Positions 1 through 11,556 of a DNA stretch of 64,000 nt are shown one piece after another. The position numbers and the translations under genes are program-made. Source of the stretch: Diphasiastrum complanatum. Taxonomy: Eukaryota > Streptophyta > Lycopodiopsida > Lycopodiales > Lycopodiaceae. The notes under the pieces are model-generated. The model saw only the letters and a program-made list of their open reading frames with translations. It was not told the DNA's origin and did not search any database. Position 1 is the first letter of the stretch, and each line of letters begins with the position of its first letter. The stretch covers positions 12,460,144 to 12,524,143 of the forward strand of contig CM055114.1 of assembly GCA_029204225.1 (NCBI GenBank), written 5' to 3'.

Positions 1-960
1 TCATGTACCATAACCATATAGGTTGTACATATGATTTAATTCAAGTTCTAGTGGCTAAAAAGGCCAAAAACTAGTTTTTTAGACATATGACACATGGCAT
101 CAATCTATTGATTGCATGAGCCACATCCTTTGGTTAGGTGTCATATCACATGTGTAGAGGACAACTCACATGTGTGGAATAAGCTGAAGTAGGCAAATTT
201 TGACTTCTAGAAGATTTCCAAGTAGATCTCCATATAGAAGGAAAATGGACCAAAAGTGCCCAAAATAGAAGGTTTAGTCCAAGTGTCACTTTTGCATGAT
301 GAATCATCATATGACAAAGCACCTTCACACAAGTGGGATCAGAGGGATGATCAATACCATGAGCTCCCACTTATTGTATATATAGAGCCACATTTGGCCA
401 TAATCATTCTGAGACACCAATCTTGGTTTTGAAAGCAATTTTGAGTGATTGTCTCTATTTGTCTACATTTGTTTTGATTGTTTTGAGGTTCTATCAATGT
501 GTACTCGATTTTCAAGTTGAAGTCTATACTCAGACAGGGTTTTACAAGTGGGAAACCAAAAAGTACACCTACCTTCAATTAATGATTGTTCTTGTTAGGA
601 TTTTGTGTCTAGAATTGATCTAGATTGATCTTAATCTCAAATAGATTGATAGATCAAATAATCTGACAACCAATCCCCCTTGAGGATCAGATTAGGATCC
701 ACTCTTGGTCCTTTTTTGTTCTTTTTGCACAATTTTTATCATGTAAAAAAAATGTAATATGACTCAAAATAATGAGTTATAAGAATGGAAATTGTGAGTA
801 TTGTTTACAAACATAAAGATGCATGCTAATAAAACTTGACAAACTATTAAGTCGATCTACAAAGTAAAGCAAATACCTTGTTCAAAAATACTTGTTTGCT
901 TTGCCATGAATTGCGTCTATTTGTTGTGTGACACTTAATGCCAATATAAACCATAACAAA
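1..960. other. Unassigned AT-rich DNA, possible LTR fragment
   Basis: No convincing coding region is visible. A TATATATAG run at 377-385 follows a CT/CA-rich stretch with several ACATGTGTG-like words (about 150-180), a composition that resembles the U3 part of the copia LTRs at 29719-30400 and 55724-56582. I found no LTR boundary, primer site or target duplication, so the LTR reading is only a guess. From about 660 to 960 I see nothing. Confidence 0.2.
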
Positions 961-969
961 ACCCTAAAC

Positions 970-1787
970 CTAATCTAACTCTAAATGTACTCTAGTTCTA
1001 ACCCTAATGTGCATCTCGACGTCAAGAAGAGCCCTATCTATCCTAATCTGGCTCACAATAATGGTCTTGCACGTAAATGGTTGACCTAACTCGTGCGCAT
1101 AATCCTCTACTAAATGCGGCTCTATACTCTTCCAAAGGTCTAATGGGTCGGAAGGGGCACATGTCAAGAGAAGTACAACGAACATGAGTTGAAGCTACAA
1201 TGGAGTCCCCCATGAAGTCGCCTCACGTAGACAATTACTTCACTCCATCACATCATCTATAAGAAGTCTTTGCTTGCAAGCATCTCTAAACGATGAAACA
1301 ACTCGCTGTCAACTATGCGCAAGTCCTCAAAACTTTTTGCACCTCTGTCGTGAGCCAAAAGAACTTATAAATAGAATCTCTCTCCTTCAGAGAGATGGAC
1401 AAAATACATACGACCAATAGCTGGAATCGATTGTGTGTTGATTCGACGGGCCCACTTTCGCATTGTCCTGTTATAAACATAAAATCGTGGCAAGTTCTGG
1501 TACAACAACTCTCTGGCATATGAATCACCACTTCTATTTAGCTCAAAGAAAGCTGTCAAAGTGGTACTTGAGTGACCATCTATGACCTCCTCTAAGTCAG
1601 CTCCCTTACTGAAATACACCAACTCATGTCCAGGAAGATGGACTGCTAGTCGGGTCACAACTGGCTTATGAACACCCATAGGAAACCCAAATAGTCGCCA
1701 GCAAGCCTCACTCGCAGAAAAATATCGAGCATTCAAGAATTGCTCTATCTCATTCACTGACCCTGCTATCTGACCACCAACCTCCAT
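970..1787 (-). pseudogene. Helitron helicase (RepHel) fragment, broken
   Basis: On the minus strand, 1787-1365 encodes 140 residues with the run typical of plant Helitron proteins just before the PIF1-type helicase: an N-terminal LNARYFSASEACWRLFGFP, then RLAVHLPGHELVYF, LLYQNLPRFYVYN, and GRMYFVHLSEGERFYL at the end. The next family blocks follow in other frames at about 1330-1190 (a DLRIVDSELFHRLE-like run, then EWSNCLREATSWGTP) and at 1185-1000 (FVVLLLTCAPSDPLDLW). The order matches the family, but frameshifts and stops separate the blocks. The HUH nuclease domain that would lie upstream and the helicase Walker motifs that would lie downstream are not visible. It is therefore a dead internal piece of an autonomous Helitron. 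Identity is from family recognition, not from a search. Confidence 0.72.
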
Positions 1788-1799
1788 TAGAGAAACTTA

Positions 1800-2930
1800 G
1801 AGCCCGACGAGGGCCTTTGAAAAAGATGTTTTTTTACTTTTTTTTCTTATTTTCGTTGCCATGTGGACCAATTGAAACCTTAGTTTCGGAAATCTACGTA
1901 ACGTAGAATTTTCCAAATATAAATAAAATAAAAACTCTTTAAATATATATTTAAGTAAAAACTTTTTAAATATATTCATTAAACTTTTCAAAAACTTTTT
2001 CATCACTACCTGAAGAGACCCAAAAATATTGAAAATGAATATGACAGATGGTTGAGAAGAGAAAATCGATGTACCATTAATGTATATGCACTGTCAAACC
2101 ATGGTTAACAGGGATAACCAGAGTTAATCTGTGGCGCCAAATAGATCAATGTTTTAAATTTTCGCCAACACTTTTTCTCAGATTCATGGCTTTTTGTCTA
2201 CGCAAATTTTCAGATTCATAGTTCATTGTTTCAGATTTTTGCATGCAAATTACGAATGACGTCATCAAGGAAGCCGTGCTCCTCAATCGACTCTGTGCTT
2301 CTATTCAACGAGACAGATGACAATGGATTATGGGTGCCAAGAAAATATTCAAAAAATTCTTGGGTTTTGATGCATCCATCATCAAGAGGAGCATTTCGAA
2401 AAAGAAAAAGGCCAAACTATAATTTCGGTCTTATTGGAAGGCCAGAATTTTGGATTTCAGAACATCATCAGGAGGAAAATCTATTTCTGATATTCTAGTC
2501 CAACATGTATATATGCATTTAGAGATAAATGTGCAAGGATTCAACCGTCAAGATCACAAAAAAGCAACTGTGAGTATTGAAATTTTTGATACTTTGATTT
2601 TTGTCATCCATAAACATCTAATAGTAAACTTGCCAATCTGATCATTTTTCTCTTGCAGATTTATATCCATCCAACATAAATGAATGGGAGCCGAGTGGAT
2701 GCAGGTGTGTTAGATGTTATTCACACTGATATTGGATAGCTGCAATATTGAGGTAGAACTGCAAAAGATCTAGCTGATAGTGGAATCTTTTTTTATGAAT
2801 CAATGTACATTCCTGATACAAATTTTTTTTTTGGACAAATAGTACCAATTCCATTACCTAGTTTTGAAAATGGATTGCAGCAGTTGCTACAATTTCAAAA
2901 TCATTTCGTTGCAAGATATATAATGATGTA
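1800..2930. other. Unassigned region
   Basis: AT-rich DNA with homopolymer runs. A 90-codon open frame at 2226-2498 (+) has no motif that I recognise and no neighbour that suggests a function. I see no gene here. Confidence 0.3.
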
Positions 2931-5120
2931 AACTGTCTTGTTTTGAATGTAAGTAGTTGTAGCTACTACTTCAGCCCACAACATTCTTGGAGCCTTCGAA
3001 TAGGCCATCATGCACCTGACAACTTCCATTAGAGTCCTGTTCTTTCTTTCTACAATACTGTTGTGCTGCGATGTGTAAGATGTAGTTTTTCTGTGAATGA
3101 TTCAACGATCATTACAAAAATCAGTGAATCGGTTTGAGATGTATTCTCCACCTCGGTCTGTTATGATCTGCTTCACTTTATTTCCAATGCATCTTTTTGT
3201 CCAATTTACATGCTCTGTGAACTTGTCAAATGCTTCTCATTTATTGTGAATGAAGTAGACTCTAGAAAACCTACCTGTAATCATCAATAAAGATAATATA
3301 ATCTTTTGAGCCTCCTACTGAGATCACGTTGAAAGGTCCATAGATGTAAGAATGTACTAACTCCAGAATCTTGGTCGTTCTGTAGGAGTCCTTGACAAAA
3401 GGAGTACGTGACATCTTACCCTTCAAACATGCATCACAGGCCATCGGACTGGTTGCATTCAAGATGCTCACCCCTATTGCTCCATGATGGCTTGTTTGAT
3501 ATAGTGCCATTGAATTCATATGCCATAGTCTCATGTGCCATAGAATCATCATGAGTCTGATGCACTTGATCTACAGGTAGGCGTACCTTCAAGTGATATA
3601 GGTTGCATTTTCTTCTACCTTGAGTGATCAGTGTACTGGCACTTGCATCAACAATGTTGCATGCTTCATCTGAGAATGTTACACGCATCTCTACATCAGC
3701 TATTCTTGCCACTGATAGCAAGTCCTGCTACAACGTAGGCACAAACAAAACATCTTCGAGTCGTCTGTCTCTGCCATTTGTGTTGAGCCATAGTGAACCA
3801 ATACCATTCACTAGATGCTTTGATCCATTTCCAAGAATGATAAATCTTGATGGATCTGCACTTCAAAAATCAGACATGATTCATCTTGATGTGATGAAGT
3901 GCAGGGTAGATCCTGAATTAAGGATTACCTCATGTGTGTCAAGCATTGATACTGCACACATGTCTGCACAGATGTAGGCGGTCAAATTTCAATGATTCGA
4001 TTTCTTCGCCCATCTTCGAGCTCTTTGGCTCCTAGACATAGGACAAACTATTGTTGTTCTCTTGTTTGCTTTGCGCTTGTTCATTTCTTGGGTCCTGGCG
4101 GTAGTCCATGGCTGCATGACCCTTCTTATGACAGTGGATACACTCGATTTTCAGGTTTAACTTAGACGAATCAACAATATGTCCTTCATGTTTGCATCTC
4201 ATACATGTCTTGTTGTCTCCACTCTGTTGTTTCGTCTTTTCTTTGTTCCTCCATTTGTCTTTGCTGGCTCCTTCTACTTGCTGATCTCGATCCTGCCTTC
4301 GATTTGACTCACTCTTAGTCTTGAATTGCTTCTTTGTCTTCTGCTTGTTGCTGTAGAGAGCTTGGTCAGAAGCGTCCCTGTGATCAAGGTGCTCTCAAGT
4401 TTCAACTTCTTCTCGAATCTCGACAACTGCTTTTTCGAGTGTCATAGTAGGATCCTTTGCTAGCAGCATTCTAGTTGTCTAAAAGGATCTTGGTAAAGCT
4501 CTCAACCGATAGGTAAGTTGCTTCTTTGCTCATACTGTATTTTTTTCTCTAGAATTGTGTAGTAAAAGGAATAGGTCCTTCATCTTCCTAATAAAGGAAG
4601 TGAGGTCTTTACCATCTCATTGCAGGTTTGTCAACTGATCTTCGAGCAGCATGATCTGACTGTGTAATTTCATCTGAAATCTTGTGAGTAAAGTATCCCA
4701 AATCTCTTTTGCTCTAGAGAGTGTAGCCAGGTCAAGAGTAAGGCTATCCTGAATGGATGATGATAACACAACTACTACCTTGTCATTCTTCTTCCTCCAT
4801 TCATGTGGCACTGGAACTTCTCCATAAATTCTAGGCGCGACTCATTGAAATCTCTGATATGCGGTAGAAAACACTTATTACCAATTAGTTGTCATCCAAG
4901 ATATGAATTTATGCTTTTGTGAACCACACAACATCACGGCATGGTAGAGCAGTCTGGCTATTGGCAATTGGTCATGGACTTTGTCAGATGCCATCGAAAG
5001 ATTTGGATCAAAGCAAAGTGCTAGCAGACAATCGTCCCATATGGATTGAATCGATGCCAACATAGCCAAATATTTTTCGTACAAAGAGGACTGCTTGACC
5101 GTTGGATCTGGTGAATTCAT
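2930..5120 (-). pseudogene. Ty1/copia gag-pol remnant
   Basis: Read right to left, this is the first half of a copia polyprotein. Gag lies at about 4811-4450 (SRAKEIWDTLLTRFQ block) and is followed by a zinc knuckle near 4145-4098, where the last Cys is replaced by Tyr (CIHCHKKGHAAMDY). A GAG-pre-integrase block follows at about 3560-3420 (LWHMNSMALYQ, CDACLKGKMSRTPF), then the start of the integrase core at 3400-3271 (ELVHSYIYGPF, FIDDYR). The integrase block with ERKNRTLMEVVRCMM lies at about 3060-2940. Many stops and frameshifts interrupt it, the reverse transcriptase is absent, and no LTR is visible on either side. Residues upstream of 4811 (minus, to 5120) may be the start of gag but are not clearly recognisable. 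Confidence 0.75.
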
Positions 5121-5931
5121 ATATTCCTAGAAAATAAGCTTGGAGGGCCCGATGAAAATCCATGAAAATATTCTAATTGAATGGTTGATAAATGATAGGC
5201 CAATTGGTGTATGGATGGTGATTTTATCCATTGATAGACCAAGATCCTTTTACTTGTTTATTCTCAACATTGGCACATAATAGGAATCCACCCTGAGTTG
5301 ACACGTTCTCTACATAACTCCTAATAGAATTCGAAATTTTCTCAAAAACTATGCGGTGCCATGGTGGTTGCTTTCCCAATGTAGGTACCTTGTTGAGCTC
5401 TTTGCCGACATCAATCTCGGATGTTTTGAACTTTATCACCTAGCCGCCCCTTGAGGATTCATGTGAATGTTCTTGCAAAAAGGTTTGAATCTCCTCCTCG
5501 ATGGTGACGGGTCTTCTGAAAAGTGGTACGGCCATAGAAGTAGAAGGCCCTACTTCTGTTTCTGGTGGGTCGACTAGCTAATCTCCCTCCATCTATCCTA
5601 TACTTTGGTCATCCTGCCCTTGATCTTGATGTGGTGACAAGAAAATTGTGTTAGAAATTAGAGTTGATCGTATTTATATTTTTTAAGCTTCAAACGTAAT
5701 AATGTAATTATTGTACAGTTAGTCAGATTTGATGTATTCAATTGTGTTCAGGACGTGACCCGCTATGGATATATCGATCAGGAATTGATCTTATAGTCGG
5801 CTACTTGGGTTAACCGAGTAGCCACACATAGGAAAATTAGCCTATACAGTGTTATTTATAGTATTTGCTATACTCGGGGGCATGTCCCAACCCAACTATG
5901 TCGGTCAAATTTGGCCATATCAAGTGGTAGG
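5121..5931 (-). other. Unidentified coding-like remnant and spacer
   Basis: On the minus strand, 5439-5224 keeps a 71-codon open frame, and a similar frame seems to continue upstream to about 5640 with acidic residues and stops (EEEIQTFLQEHSHESS). I do not recognise the protein. It may be a gag start or a captured exon; nothing decides between these. The stretch from 5640 to 5931 shows nothing. Confidence 0.2.
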
Positions 5932-7024
5932 TGTTAGCAGATTCTAGGGAATTTCCAAGTGTTGAGCCAAGTTGAAGACACAAGTTATCTCTCACCCATG
6001 ATCGAGGAGGTTTCAGAAGGAAGAGAGCAGAAGAAGTTGAGAGCCGAGCATGAGAGCTGAGGAAATACTAGCTAGGAAGACAGCGAGTTAACTATGTGAG
6101 CCTACATGGTGTATCCCAAAGAAGGAATGACCATGTAGGAGCTAGTAAAATCTCCTAGGCATTGTAAATAAAGGTAGAGCCCCCTTAAATTAGTTAGAGT
6201 GAGCCACCTTTTGATGGTGACCTTTAGTGGAAGGGCAAATTCCACATGTAATTCTAATTTAATGGAATTGCCACAAGGGCTCCACATGGACAACCTTCTT
6301 GCTTATTTAAGGGCCCCCCTCTCTTGGGAGGGAGCTTTGATTGTATTGTCAAGTTCTCTTGAGCAAATAAAGAGGATCCTCCACGAATTCTTGATGATAG
6401 CTTAGTTCCTTGTTCATGGCAATGCTCTTGAGTGAGATTTCTATGAGCATGTTTGATTCCTTTGCATTGTGGATTAACTAGGTTCTTGTTTCTTATTATT
6501 TGCTTAGTTGTGGATTAGCATTCAGTTCTTGTTTGTGGAATCTTGTAGTAATCAGCATTCAAGTAAACTAGATAGGCTGGTTTGTGGTATAGATCTTGCA
6601 TACTCCCTTACAATCCAGTTCTTGATTGTTCTTGAGTAGTCTAAGCATCAAGTGATGAGTGTTTCTCGATTCTTAGATTGTTAAAATGCTGTTAGGAATC
6701 TAGTTTCTTGAATCTTGTTTCTTGTTTCAGTAGTTAATCTGGTTCTTGATTGTTTTCTGATTTAGTAGTTAATGGTAGGATTGCTCTCTGTATTGAGCAT
6801 TGATCTTCTTGAGCTTTGCTTGGTTACATATGTAGCTGAGTATCGGATTGGAGTTACCCACTGATAGGCTGGGAATACATGTTAAACTTGAGTAATGCTT
6901 TTGCTCTGTAACAGTTCTAATAAGAAGAAGAACCACAAAGAACCGTAACAACAGAAGTAAAGTAATCCAAGAAGAAGAAAGAGATAAAAAGAACGTGTTC
7001 ATAGATTCAGTGAATATGTTAACA
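5932..7024 (+). repeat. 5' LTR of gypsy-like element M
   Basis: The sequence begins TGTTAGCAG and ends GTTAACA, so the ends form a short inverted TGTTA/TAACA pair. Inside are a TATTTAA box in a CT-rich context (about 6302-6325) and an AATAAA signal about 60 bases further on (about 6364). Directly after the end lies TTTGGTGCCGTTCC, which resembles the TGGCGCCGTT primer sites of plant Athila/Tat gypsy elements. Part of it, about 6030-6150, is clearly related to 27795-27905, a second copy of this LTR family. The start is set by comparison with that copy, where a purine tract precedes TGTTA; no target duplication could be checked. Confidence 0.55.
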
Positions 7025-7026
7025 TT

Positions 7027-7040
7027 TGGTGCCGTTCCAC
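7027..7040 (+). other. Primer binding site of element M
   Basis: TGGTGCCGTTCCAC starts two bases after the proposed LTR end. It fits the TGGCGCCGTT class of plant gypsy primer sites with one change in the first ten bases. The tRNA was not identified. Confidence 0.45.
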
Positions 7041-7389
7041 AACTACACACACTTTAAACCAATCCATATCTCATTCACCTGTGTTGCAACACAATCGCCT
7101 TGAGAGCTCCTACACGTTCATTGCCGAGCTCATCACTTCGGTCTTGATTGACGTCCTGCTCATTATGCCAATTGGTTAGTTTGGCAACCGCTATGCCTTG
7201 GGTTTCATGTGTGGCTTGTCTTTGCCTTTGGTTACCTTTTGGGGACGGATTTTGAGTTGGCTTTCGGATTGGTTGGGATTCCAGTTTTCTTAAGTCTGAA
7301 TGGTTAAGCTTGTTACGTTTCTGAGTTGGCTTTTACGTAAGTGCATGATGGATGAATGTTAGACTTAAGCGCGTGTTGGGGAAACCGCT

Positions 7390-8390
7390 CAAGTCCCAGC
7401 GCCCTTTGAGGTGCCGGTGCAAGAGGATGTCAACATGAAGCTTACTGCATATGATGAATCTGAGAAAGTGGATGCTTATTTGTATAGACAACTGGTGGAT
7501 AGTTTGATTTATTTGACACACACACGACTTGATATTTCTTATGTTGTTGGTGTTGTTAGTCAATTTATGCAAGATCCTAGTCAAGCACACTGGAAGTTGC
7601 ACACTGGAAGTCTGCTAAACGTATTCTCAGATTTGAGGGACATTGAATTTTGGTTTGAAGTATGATCAGCCTGAAACGCCAATGTTGGTAGGTTATACAG
7701 ATGCCGATTGAGCAAGTAATATTGATGACAAGTGGTCATGCATTTAGTTATGGTACAGCTGCAATTTCATGGAACATCAAAAAGCAACCTACAGTAGCCT
7801 TAGCATCGACGGAAGCTGAATATCGAGCACTCAACAATGCTACAGAAGAAGTGGTATGGTTTTGAAGATTTCTTGTGGATTTAGGTCAACCACAGGTGGA
7901 TGCGACTACTATATCTTGCGATAATCAAAGTTGCATTCACCTTGCCAAAAATCCAGTTTTACATGCTCAAACCAAGCACATCGAAATACACTACCATTTT
8001 GTTCGAGATAAAATTCTTGATGGAGCCATTGATCTTGTTTTTTGTAAATTTGAAGATCAAAAGGCAGATATTTTTTACTAAGTCATTAGGTAGATGTAAA
8101 TTTGAGAGGTTTCGTACTCTATTAGGGATAGAAAAATGTAATTTTATCATTGAGAGAGAGTGTGAGAAATCAATGATAAACTTCATTGTTACTGTTTACG
8201 ATGCACATTAATGTTGACAACTGTGACTAGTTGTCAATAGTCGTAGGCTCTATCAGGGTTCAAGGTTTATTTGTACATTTTACATTCTGTATGAGTTAAT
8301 GTGATAGAGTGACAATACGTGTTCTTCTTCCGCCTTTTTCTGGTGATTGCTTCTGGTGAATGCTTGATGTTGCATATCTAATTCTTGACA
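7390..8390 (+). mobile_element. Copia A3, 5'-truncated copy (RT end, RNase H, 3' LTR)
   Basis: This copy has the same family as A1 (9662-13657) but lies on the opposite strand. It starts inside the reverse transcriptase connection (NMKLTAYDE, about 7430) and runs through RLDISYVVGVVSQFMQDPS into RNase H (AEYRALNNATEEVVWF; then SCDNQSCIHLAKNPVL at 7910-7960; KHIEIHYHFVRDK). Frameshifts near 7600-7700 and 8070 break it. A purine tract ends at 8160 and the 3' LTR follows at 8161-8390. Everything 5' of about 7390 is missing or unrecognisable. It sits inside the leader of element M. Confidence 0.8.
8161..8390 (+). repeat. 3' LTR of copia A3
   Basis: It starts TGTGAGAAATC after the purine tract TTGAGAGAGAG and ends ATTCTTGACA. 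It aligns along its length with the reverse complement of the A1 LTRs (9662-9923 and 13395-13657) but carries several small deletions, giving 230 instead of 262-263 bases. Confidence 0.75.
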
Positions 8391-8797
8391 GACTTCTCTC
8401 CAGGTCCTCAACGAGCTGCTAAGCAACCTATCAAACTGGGGGGAAGCAACAAAAGTGTCAACTTGGACATTTTCTTTGAAAGAAGTGATCCAAGTGACAT
8501 TTTTTCGACCAAACAGGTATATCAAAATTCGTCGGTCTGTCTGCAGCCATAAAAGACACTGATCTTCCATTCTATCACCTCCACGAATTTTGACCCTAAT
8601 CAGATTCTTTGAAAACACCCCGATATACTGTCAAAATCCATTGTTTTCCGACCAAATCTTGGTTTTAGAAATCGTTACCTTCACTAAGGCTAGATCTATC
8701 AAAGATCAGTCCTACAGCAGCTCCGCGAATTCTATCTCAGAGATTTAGCCAGTTTTTTGTCAAAAAAAATATTTTTTTTACTATTTTCCTTGACTGT
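8391..8797 (+). other. Leader of element M, unassigned
   Basis: Non-coding sequence between copia A3 and the tandem array. It has no recognisable motif and is most simply part of the long untranslated leader of element M. Confidence 0.3.
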
Positions 8798-9215
8798 CAA
8801 CAAAATACTCTATCAGAAATTGTGGACCATGCCCGTCCACAGTCTAAATGATTTCTATACATCTTCTACAAATTCTGTCTTCTAAAAAATCCAAATGAAT
8901 TATATAATTCATATTTTGTCAATGAAAACTCTCTATCAGAATTTGTGGACCATACCACGAAATTGTCCACAGTCTGCACGATTTCTATACATCCTCTACG
9001 AATTCTATCCTTTACAAAAAAATCCAAAAAAATTAAAAAATTTATATTTTGTTAGTGAAATCTCCCTATGAGAATTCGTGGACCATACCACAAAATCGTC
9101 CACAATATGCATGATTTCTGTGCATCCTCTACAAATTCTGTCCTTTATAAAAAATCCAAATTTAAAAAATAATAATCCATATTTTGTTAGTGAAAATTCT
9201 CTATCAAAATTCACG
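8798..9215 (+). repeat. Tandem array, about 3.5 units of 123-135 bp
   Basis: The core word CTATCAGAAATTGTGGACCA at 8810 recurs in altered form at 8933, 9066 and 9201 (the last unit is partial), each followed by a CGTCCACAGTCT-like word, ATGATTTCTATACATC, and TCTACAAATTCTGTC. The spacings are 123, 133 and 135 bases. The array lies about 180 bases before the gag start of element M, where plant gypsy leaders often carry repeats. Confidence 0.8.
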
Positions 9216-9396
9216 AGTACTGTATTTTGATTCAACAACCTGTTTGTGAGTTTTACTCTTGTCTACGAATTCTATTACTCCAAAAAAGTATAGATTCTTG
9301 TCCAAATTCACTACCTTGCAAGTAAATCACCTTTTTGACCTTTTGTGGTCAAGTACAGTATTGTTTGTACAGTTATTTTGTTTCTCATTTTGTATC

Positions 9397-9661
9397 ATGT
9401 CAAGAGATTGTGCTGACTCTTCCAACCATGCTCCTCAACGCATAGAACGTAGAATTCCAAGAATAGATGCACCAAAGTATGATGGAGAATCTGACCTAGT
9501 TAGATTTCCCCAAGACTTTGATAATGCATGCCGTTTTTATGGAGACACCTCTACGACTGAAAAGCTCCACTTATTTCCTATGGTACTCTATGGAACCGCC
9601 AAAGAGTGGTATCTCAACCTCGAACCTAAAATGTGTTGATGAGAATATCATTGAACGAATG
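9397..9661 (+). pseudogene. Gag of element M, first part
   Basis: An ATG at 9397 opens an 80-codon frame with features of gypsy-type gag: PRIDAPKYDGESDLVRF at the start of the capsid-like region, then LHLFPMVLYGTAKEWYLNL, the hydrophobic-Trp block seen in the Retrotrans_gag domain. It stops at 9637-9639, and the likely continuation is in another frame (VDENIIERM). Copia A1 inserted after base 9661, and gag resumes at 13658. Decayed by frameshift and by the insertion. Confidence 0.65.
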
Positions 9662-9923
9662 TGTCCACAATCAGATATGCAACATCAAGCATTCACCATA
9701 AGCATTTACCACAAGAAGCGAAAGAAGAACATGCACAATCACACTATCACTCTACAACATACTGAATGTAAAATGTACAAATAAACCTTGAACCCCTGAT
9801 AGAGATAGAAGGGCTATGAGTAGACTAATAGACTACCCTACGGCTAATGACAGCTGGTCACAGTTGTCAACATTAATGTACCTCATAAACAGTAACAATG
9901 AAGTTTATCATTGATGTCTAACA
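9662..9923 (-). repeat. 3' LTR of copia A1
   Basis: On the minus strand it starts TGTTAGACATC and ends GTGGACA, 262 bases. GAATG flanks it at 9657-9661. It contains the AATAAA-like and TATTTGTACATTTTACATT stretch shared with the other A-family LTRs. Confidence 0.9.
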
Positions 9924-9936
9924 TTCTCCCTCAATG
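9924..9936 (-). other. Polypurine tract of copia A1
   Basis: On the minus strand the bases TTGAGGGAGAA lie directly before the 3' LTR. This is the expected start site for plus-strand DNA synthesis. Confidence 0.75.
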
Positions 9937-11501
9937 ATAAAATTACATTCTTCTATTCCTAACAGAGTACGGAACCTCTCAAATTTACATCTACCTAATG
10001 ACTTAGTAAAAATATCTGCCATTTGATGTTCAGATTTACAAAAAACAAGATCAATGGCTCCATAAAAAATTTTCTCTGAACAAAATGGTAGTGTATTTCT
10101 ATGTGCTTGGTTCGAACATGTAAAACTGGATTTTTGGCAAGGTGAATGCAACTTTGATTATCGCAAGATATAGTAGTCGCATCCACCTATGGTTGACCTA
10201 AATCCACAAGCAAACTTCATAACCATACTGCTTCTTGTGTAGCATTACTAAGTGCTTGATATTCAGCTTTCGTCGATGATAAGACTACTGTAGGTTGTTT
10301 TTTGCTGCTCCATGAAATTGCAGTTGTACCATAACTGAATGTATGACCACTAGTAGATCTTCTGTCATCAATATTACCTGCCCAATCATCATCTGTATAA
10401 CCTACCAACATTGGCGCTTCAGGCTGATCATACTTCAAACCAATATTCAATGTCCCTCGAATGTATCTGAGAATACATTTAGCACCAGTGTGCTTGACTA
10501 GGATCTTGCATAAATTGACTAACAACACCAACAGCATAAGAAATATCAGGTTGTGTGTGTGTCAAATAAATCAAACTACCCACCAGCTGTCTATACAAAT
10601 AAGCATCCACTTTCTCAAATTCATCATATGCAGTAAGCTTCATGTTGACAACCATAGGTGTTCTCAAAGGCTGACAATCCTGCATATTGAACGTATAAAT
10701 CAAATCTCGTGCATATTTGCTTTGTCTAAGAAAGACCATGTCTTCCTTTTGCCATACTTCAATGCCAAGACAATAGTGCATCAATCCTAGATCACTCATG
10801 TCAAAAGCATTGGAAAGATACAGTTTTATTTCATCAATTAAGCTCTCATTACTTCCTGTACTAATCAAATCATCCACGTACAACACAATGAACACTATAT
10901 TTGAATCTTGTCTTAAAATGTACAGATTTTAACCATCATCACTCTTTACCATTCCCCTTCGCTTGAAGTGTTCATCAATGCAAGAGTACCACGCCCGTGG
11001 TGCTTGCTTCAATCCATATATGGCTTTGTTGAGCTTACAAATGAGATGCTCTCTCCCTGGCTCAACAAATCCTTGAGGTTGTACTAAGAAAACCTCTTAA
11101 TCCAGCATTCCATTAAGAAAGCAGATTTAACGTCCATTTGCTAGATCTTCCAACCATAGAAAGCAGAAATAGCAATGATAGAACGTGTAGTTACCATCTT
11201 AGCTACGGGTGCGAAGGTTTCCTTAAAATCAATACCGGGTCTGTTGCTCAAATCCTCTCACAACCAACCATGCTTTGTACTTGTTGAGTTGCCCATTAGT
11301 TCCATATTTGATCTTGTATATCCATTTACAAGTGATAGGCATCTTACCATCAGGTAGGTCAACCAAGTTCCTCGTCCTATTTTTCAATATAGCTTCCATT
11401 TCTGTTTCCATAGCTTCACGCCACTCCTTGTGCTCCTTTGCTTTATCAAAAATTTTTGGTTCTTGAGCCTTGAGCACAGAACCCATTAGGGCTAGATTCA
11501 T
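9930..11501 (-). pseudogene. Copia A1 pol: reverse transcriptase and RNase H
   Basis: The linker before RT and the RT start are at 11501-11229 (EWREAMETEMEAILKNRTRN, CKWIYKIKYG). The middle, about 11220-10900, holds recognisable but broken RT blocks (AKMVTTRSI, VQPQGF). The active-site YVDD lies at 10880-10869 in a 138-codon stretch that ends at 10479. RNase H follows at 10537-10217 (YTDDDWAGNIDDRRSTSGH, TKAEYQALSNATQEAVWL) and 10186-9930 (SCDNQSCIHLAKNPVL). At least four frame breaks separate the parts. Catalytic motifs of RT and RNase H survive, but no continuous protein can be made. Integrase and protease are absent from this copy. Confidence 0.85.
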
Positions 11502-11556
11502 CTCTAATCTTGTAGGAGGTTTTCGATTTCTACTTGATCTTCTAAGCTCTCCCTGC

